A DNA stretch of 64,000 nt, from the NCBI GenBank assembly GCA_964536015.1, contig CAZHVS010000001.1, positions 322,075 through 386,074 on the forward strand. The letters run 5' to 3'. The DNA comes from CAZHVS01 sp964536015. GTDB lineage: Bacteria > Bacteroidota > Ignavibacteria > Ignavibacteriales > Ignavibacteriaceae. The stretch's first letter is position 1. Each line of letters starts with the position of its first letter. Under the pieces are notes generated by a model that saw only the letters and a list, made by a program, of their open reading frames with translations, did not search any database and had not been told where the DNA came from. Positions 63,090 to 64,000 of the stretch are shown here, piece after piece. The position numbers and the translations under genes were made by a program.

Positions 63090-63099
63090 GGCTTTTGTT

Positions 63100-63162
63100 C
63101 TCGTTTCTCGAACCCCTCCTCAATCCTCCCCTTTAGCAAAGGGGAGGAAGTAGGTGGGGTTT
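63100..63162. repeat. 63-bp direct repeat, copy B
   Basis: It matches copy A at 62 of 63 positions, with G at 63136. The central hairpin is CCTCCCCTTT-AGC-AAAGGGGAGG. It lies between the stop of the upstream unknown gene (63169) and the DUF559 start (63089). Confidence 0.95.
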
Positions 63163-63168
63163 CTGTTT

Positions 63169-63867
63169 TTAATTTTCCGGTGGTGTTGGTTCTTCTTCCT
63201 CTTCTTTTTCATCTCGTAAAAAGCTCTGGTCAAAGAAGTCCATGCATCTATCTACATCTCCTATAAACATTGCAGCAATAAGATGAACATTTTTCATTAA
63301 CTGATTTTCTATTACATCTCGTTTTACTTTGGTTGTTGTTCTTTGGTCGGCTACTTCTCCAATTTTTACAAGTTGTGCTTCGCGGGCAGCTTTGTAAGTA
63401 TCACGCAGTGTTATAAACTCCTGTATAAAATCTGCACTGATAGTACCGCCATAATTTGATGCCGCAGTTATTATGCGGTTCATCAACATCTCTATGTTTG
63501 CAAGAGTGGCTTTTGTGTATTCATTTACTCCAAGCGGAAAAAATTCTTGGTAAGCCGGCGATTCTTTTCCAAATGTGCCGCGTACTATGCCTTCTTTCTG
63601 GCTTACCTGCTTTTTAAATGTTTCAACAATGTTGTTCATTGCAATGGTTAGACCTTGTTGAACTGCAAATTTTGTGTCTTCGTTAGTCATCGCTCCAAAG
63701 TAATCCTGATAGGCGGTTGTGGTAGCGGTTATCATTGAAGTGAACTGAGATGTGCCATTGTTGGCAGAGAGTCGTTGCAGATGTATCTCAGCAAATTTGC
63801 GAAGATTATCATCACTAATATTTTTAGTGTTGAAATGGTTTTTGAAGATTTTTTTTAGATCCATCAT
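63169..63867 (-). CDS. Unknown protein with an acidic C-terminal tail
   Basis: I do not recognise the family. About 232 residues from the ATG at 63867 (a second ATG follows immediately), with AAAGGA upstream; the longer frame to 63942 has no such site. The protein is predicted to be helical and soluble (LKKIFKNHFNTKNISDDNLRKFAEIHLQRLSANNGTSQFTSMITATTTAYQDYFGAMTNEDTKFAVQQGLTIAMNNIVETFKKQVSQKEGIVRGTFGKESPAYQEFFP is broken into several helices). It ends EKEEEEEPTPPEN. No signal peptide or catalytic motif is visible. The DUF559 unit lies directly downstream. Confidence 0.7.
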   Translation of the reverse strand: MMDLKKIFKNHFNTKNISDDNLRKFAEIHLQRLSANNGTSQFTSMITATTTAYQDYFGAMTNEDTKFAVQQGLTIAMNNIVETFKKQVSQKEGIVRGTFGKESPAYQEFFPLGVNEYTKATLANIEMLMNRIITAASNYGGTISADFIQEFITLRDTYKAAREAQLVKIGEVADQRTTTKVKRDVIENQLMKNVHLIAAMFIGDVDRCMDFFDQSFLRDEKEEEEEPTPPEN

Positions 63868-64000
63868 ATATGATGTCCTTTCGTTTGATTGATGATTTAT
63901 TTTTATTAAATAGATATGATTTTGAGTATTATAACTCCTCAAAATATATCCAAGTTATATTCATACTATTTCTTTCCTGATTTTAGGAATGCGACTTTAC

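Larger units (their letters stand above)
62669..63162. mobile_element. Putative DUF559 mobile unit bounded by 63-bp direct repeats
   Basis: The two repeat copies, in the same orientation, enclose almost exactly the DUF559 gene, a 494-bp unit. The repeats are GC-rich and hairpin-forming, unlike the surrounding AT-rich DNA. No transposase is present. A nuclease gene bounded by palindromic repeats suggests spread by endonuclease-assisted recombination or by an enzyme supplied in trans. This is inference from structure. Confidence 0.6.

Noticed and set aside
62669..63162. CRISPR-like interpretation of the 63-bp repeats
   Set aside because: There are only two copies, 368 bp apart, enclosing a gene; no spacer array or cas gene is present.

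Overview
The window is AT-rich DNA from a Gram-negative bacterium of the Bacteroidota/Chlorobiota group, most probably an ignavibacterium (Ignavibacteria, Melioribacter-like). The reasons are: three secreted proteins ending in a type IX secretion sorting domain with the NYPNPFNP signature; PorD-like (DUF4835) and PorV/PorQ-like proteins; large YCF48/BNR propeller proteins; a glutaminyl-tRNA synthetase beside glutamyl-tRNA synthetase; and an outer-membrane multihaem cytochrome locus. Most genes have AAGGA-like ribosome binding sites. A few appear to start with TTG or GTG.

Layout. 1-7616: a truncated GHL10-type glycoside hydrolase, a DUF985 cupin, a CHASE4 histidine kinase and a giant TPR/triple-AAA protein. 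7779-15881: a probable alpha-glucan utilisation pair (SLC45-like transporter and exported GH13 amylase), rubrerythrin, a Crp/Fnr regulator with an Acg-like nitroreductase, and two envelope proteins. 15952-24827: a BNR/VPS10-like exported protein, glnS and gltX in tandem, and a three-receiver hybrid protein whose phosphoacceptor His is replaced by Asn. 25095-31116: tRNA-Ala(GGC) and three consecutive T9SS cargo genes. 31279-40725: a MATE and an MFS exporter, a tetR-tolC-hlyD-permease-permease operon without an ATPase gene, and a YCF48-like lipoprotein. 40854-48080: an M28 peptidase, a fur-feoA-feoB iron operon, a TPR histidine kinase and an RRM protein. 48170-52493: an HhH/beta-barrel protein with a PorV-like partner, a PorD-like protein and a HIT hydrolase. 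52549-59147: the cytochrome operon. 59442-63867: acyl-CoA synthetase, an MFS protein, a DUF559 nuclease gene between two 63-bp direct repeats, and an unknown protein.

The strongest candidate for a notable system is the seven-gene minus-strand operon at 59147-52549. In transcription order it encodes a tetrahaem c554-type cytochrome, an outer-membrane beta-barrel, a 12-haem cytochrome, a CX4CH-type multihaem lipoprotein, a 10-11-haem lipoprotein, a tandem-rhodanese lipoprotein and a MarR regulator. Genes are tightly packed, a 12-bp perfect palindrome precedes the first gene and a terminator follows the last. It looks like a porin-cytochrome conduit moving electrons across the outer membrane, regulated by its own MarR protein. 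This function is inferred.

Several regulatory genes sit beside clear inverted repeats (TetR, Fur, MarR, Crp/Fnr), giving testable operator predictions. No CRISPR array, rRNA, prophage or transposase was seen.
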